From the NCBI RefSeq assembly GCF_014648655.1, contig NZ_BMRN01000037.1, forward strand, positions 1 through 64,000: DNA of 64,000 bases, written 5' to 3'. Positions 62,481 to 64,000 of the stretch are shown one piece after another. The notes beneath the pieces are model-generated. The model was not told the DNA's origin, ran no database searches, and was given only the letters and a program-made list of their open reading frames with translations. This DNA comes from Streptomyces atratus. Its GTDB lineage: Bacteria > Actinomycetota > Actinomycetes > Streptomycetales > Streptomycetaceae. Each line of letters opens with the position of its first letter. Position 1 is the stretch's first letter. The translations under genes and the position numbers were made by a program.

Positions 62481-63560
62481 TCACCTGAGGGGTTCGCCGA
62501 CCTCGTGCATGTGCTGGAGCGCCTGCCGGTAGGACTCGATCAGTCCGGTCTCCGTGTACGGCATGCCGAGCGCCTCGCAGTGGGCGCGCACCATGGGCTG
62601 CGCCAGTCGCAGATGCGGTCGGGGCATGCTCGGGAAGAGGTGGTGCTCGATCTGGTAGTTGAGCCCGCCGAGGAACCAGTCGGTGAGGACGCCGCCGCGT
62701 ACGTTGCGCGAGGTGAGTACCTGACGCTGGAGGTGGCCCCAGCGGTCGCCGTCGGGATCGGGCATCTCCATGCCCTTGTGGTTCGGTGCGAAAGCCATGC
62801 CCAGGTGGAGCCCGAACAGCGCATGGTGCAACAGCGCGAAGACGACAGCCTTCCCGGGGGACATGACAGTGAGCAGCAGTGTTGCGTAGAGACCGAGGTG
62901 GGCGACCAGGAGCAGTGCCGAGAGGGCGCGTTCCCGGGCGGGCTGCTGCCGCAAGTACTGGAAGCCGGAGATCTTGAGCGCAATGCCTTCGAGGAGCAGC
63001 ATCGGGAAGAACAGCCGGGCCTGGTTGCGGGTGAGCCAGCGGGCGAAGCCTTCGCGCTGGGCGGCCTGCTTCTGGGTCCATACCAGGGCGCCGACGCCGA
63101 CGTCGGGGTCCTTGTCGATGTGATTGGGGTTGGCGTGGTGGCGTACATGCTTGTCGTTCCACCACGCCTCGTTCATGCCAAGCAGCAGGTTGGCGTGCAC
63201 CAGGCCGATGGCCCGGCTCGCCCTGCGGTCGCCCGATATCTGGGCGTGTCCGGCGTCGTGCCCGACGAACGCGGTGCGGGACCAGAAGATCGACAGTGGC
63301 AATGCGAGCAGCAGGGTCCACCAGGTGTTGCCGAGGAGGAACATGCCGGTGAGCACGGCACCCAGAGCGACCAGGTTGGTGGCGATGCCCATCGCGTACC
63401 AGCCGGTGCGCCTCTCCAGGAGTCCCTGCCCCTTGACCGCGCGCAGGAGGGGTGCGAAGTCGCTTCCCTGGCTCTGGGCGATTCCGGTACCGCCGGCGCC
63501 TACAGCAGTTCCCGCACCGTCACGGGTACCTTCCACGGCGGTGGCTACGGCCTGGGGCAT
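62481..63560 (-). CDS. Membrane fatty acid desaturase
   Basis: 359 residues of the acyl-CoA or acyl-lipid desaturase family. Three His boxes hold the di-iron centre: FVGHDAGHAQIS (about residue 100), DKHVRHHANPNHI and NYQIEHHLFPSMPRPH. Four membrane helices frame them (LGAVLTGMFLLGNTWWTLLL; LLVAHLGLYATLLLTVMSPG). It introduces double bonds into fatty acids. ATG at 63560 has GGAGA upstream; a longer reading start at 63641 adds a low-complexity stretch. Confidence 0.92.
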   Translation of the reverse strand: MPQAVATAVEGTRDGAGTAVGAGGTGIAQSQGSDFAPLLRAVKGQGLLERRTGWYAMGIATNLVALGAVLTGMFLLGNTWWTLLLALPLSIFWSRTAFVGHDAGHAQISGDRRASRAIGLVHANLLLGMNEAWWNDKHVRHHANPNHIDKDPDVGVGALVWTQKQAAQREGFARWLTRNQARLFFPMLLLEGIALKISGFQYLRQQPARERALSALLLVAHLGLYATLLLTVMSPGKAVVFALLHHALFGLHLGMAFAPNHKGMEMPDPDGDRWGHLQRQVLTSRNVRGGVLTDWFLGGLNYQIEHHLFPSMPRPHLRLAQPMVRAHCEALGMPYTETGLIESYRQALQHMHEVGEPLR

Positions 63561-63853
63561 TGGGTCTCCGGTCTCTGGGAAGCTGCGCTGACCTGTAGAA
63601 ACGTACGGTGACCAGAGGTGTGGCAACCATGGCGCCACCACCCGGGATTTCCGGGGGTAAGCCCCCTCCCCCCAGGGGGGTGCTGGCTACACCCCTGGGC
63701 GCTACGCGCAGTCGTGCCCAGCAGCCGAGCAGGGCGGCCGAGCCATTCGAAAGTGACCTGGATCACGGCGATTCCGCTCACGGAGATACGCATTGATGGA
63801 GTACCCTCGGCGACCCGACCCAACTAGTCAAATTTGAGGAATTCGGCATCGCT

Positions 63854-64000
63854 GTGCACAGGCTCCCTGCGGCAACGCTCTCCGAGATCTCCGCACTCTC
63901 CAGCTGCTCCGTGGTCTTCCTGCCCGCGGATCCCTCCCGTACCGGCCGTATCGCCTTCTGGCGTCCGGACGGCAGCAGTCCGCCCGATGGTCCCGGTTCC
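63854..64000 (+). CDS. Start of a probable helicase, cut by the window edge
   Basis: 49 codons from GTG 63854 are open to the edge: VHRLPAATLSEISALSSCSV, then VFLPADPSRTGRIAFWRPDG. The opening resembles Streptomyces DEAD/DEAH or SNF2-type helicases I know to begin with MHRLPA..L.EL, but no motor motif lies inside the window. GAGGAA precedes the start. Confidence 0.45.
   Translation, partial: MHRLPAATLSEISALSSCSVVFLPADPSRTGRIAFWRPDGSSPPDGPGS

Noticed and set aside
1..64000. tRNA, rRNA and replication origin
   Set aside because: No tRNA cloverleaf or T-loop consensus, rRNA stretch or DnaA-box cluster was noticed on either strand; a scan by tool could still find one.

Overview
The window looks like a chromosomal segment of a Streptomyces or a close relative. 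The DNA is very GC-rich, with G/C-biased third codon positions and frequent GTG starts. The gene content is typical of the genus: two sets of conservon (cvn) genes, a secreted streptogrisin-type protease, a class-E sortase substrate, an LCP cell-wall enzyme, TerD, a PAS/GAF/PP2C phosphatase and a small-metabolite FUSC exporter. No rRNA, tRNA, CRISPR array, replication origin or PKS/NRPS cluster was seen.

Left part (about 1-33.1 kb): accessory and heavily eroded. Intact genes are scattered among gene fragments. Recognisable fossils are: pirin; a fructose PTS operon (FruR, FruK, the last codons of FruA, a shortened HPr); a PucR/CdaR-type activator; a CU044_5270-family protein; a DNA-base-hypermodification-type helical-domain protein beside an IS110 fragment; MarC; a serine recombinase; an IS3 transposase tail; a TnpB-like transposase between a truncated VOC gene and a truncated zinc alcohol dehydrogenase; an SDR; and an internally deleted FAD oxidoreductase. 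The largest intact unit here is a four-gene molybdenum hydroxylase operon (paoABCD type, 9.1-13.95 kb). It diverges from a TetR gene across two identical 14-bp palindromes. Other intact genes encode an anti-sigma-type ATPase, two MarR regulators, a FUSC transporter, a GNAT enzyme, a lipocalin-like protein preceded by a six-copy 8-bp repeat, a secreted Asp/Gly-rich protein, the protease, an orphan AbiEii-type nucleotidyltransferase, a GH25 lysozyme, an F420-dependent-reductase-like dehydrogenase, a radical SAM enzyme with unusual cysteine spacing, and a pentapeptide-repeat protein with a Cys-rich front domain.

Middle part (33.4-39.9 kb): a rhamnose catabolic cluster (isomerase, bifunctional rhamnulose-phosphate aldolase/lactaldehyde dehydrogenase, kinase) followed by an L-fucose/L-arabinose-isomerase-family gene. 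LacI-type palindromes lie upstream. No transporter or regulator gene is present locally.

Right part (39.9-64 kb): mostly intact, conserved Streptomyces genes. They comprise an enoyl-CoA hydratase/isomerase; the PAS-GAF-PP2C-ATPase phosphatase; a frameshifted LAETG surface protein; a cvnD GTPase, roadblock and DUF6397 trio; an ArsR, P-type ATPase and GNAT overlapping trio; LCP; TatA; TerD; a conservon without its GTPase (MHYT protein, sensor kinase, roadblock, DUF742); a methyltransferase; an MpaB-type oxygenase; a MOSC protein; a fatty acid desaturase; and the first codons of a probable helicase at the right edge.

The most unusual raw-sequence feature is a cluster of closely packed perfect stem-loops at 235-403, including one with a 26-bp perfect stem. 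Functions are assigned from protein motifs read by eye. No database search was possible.
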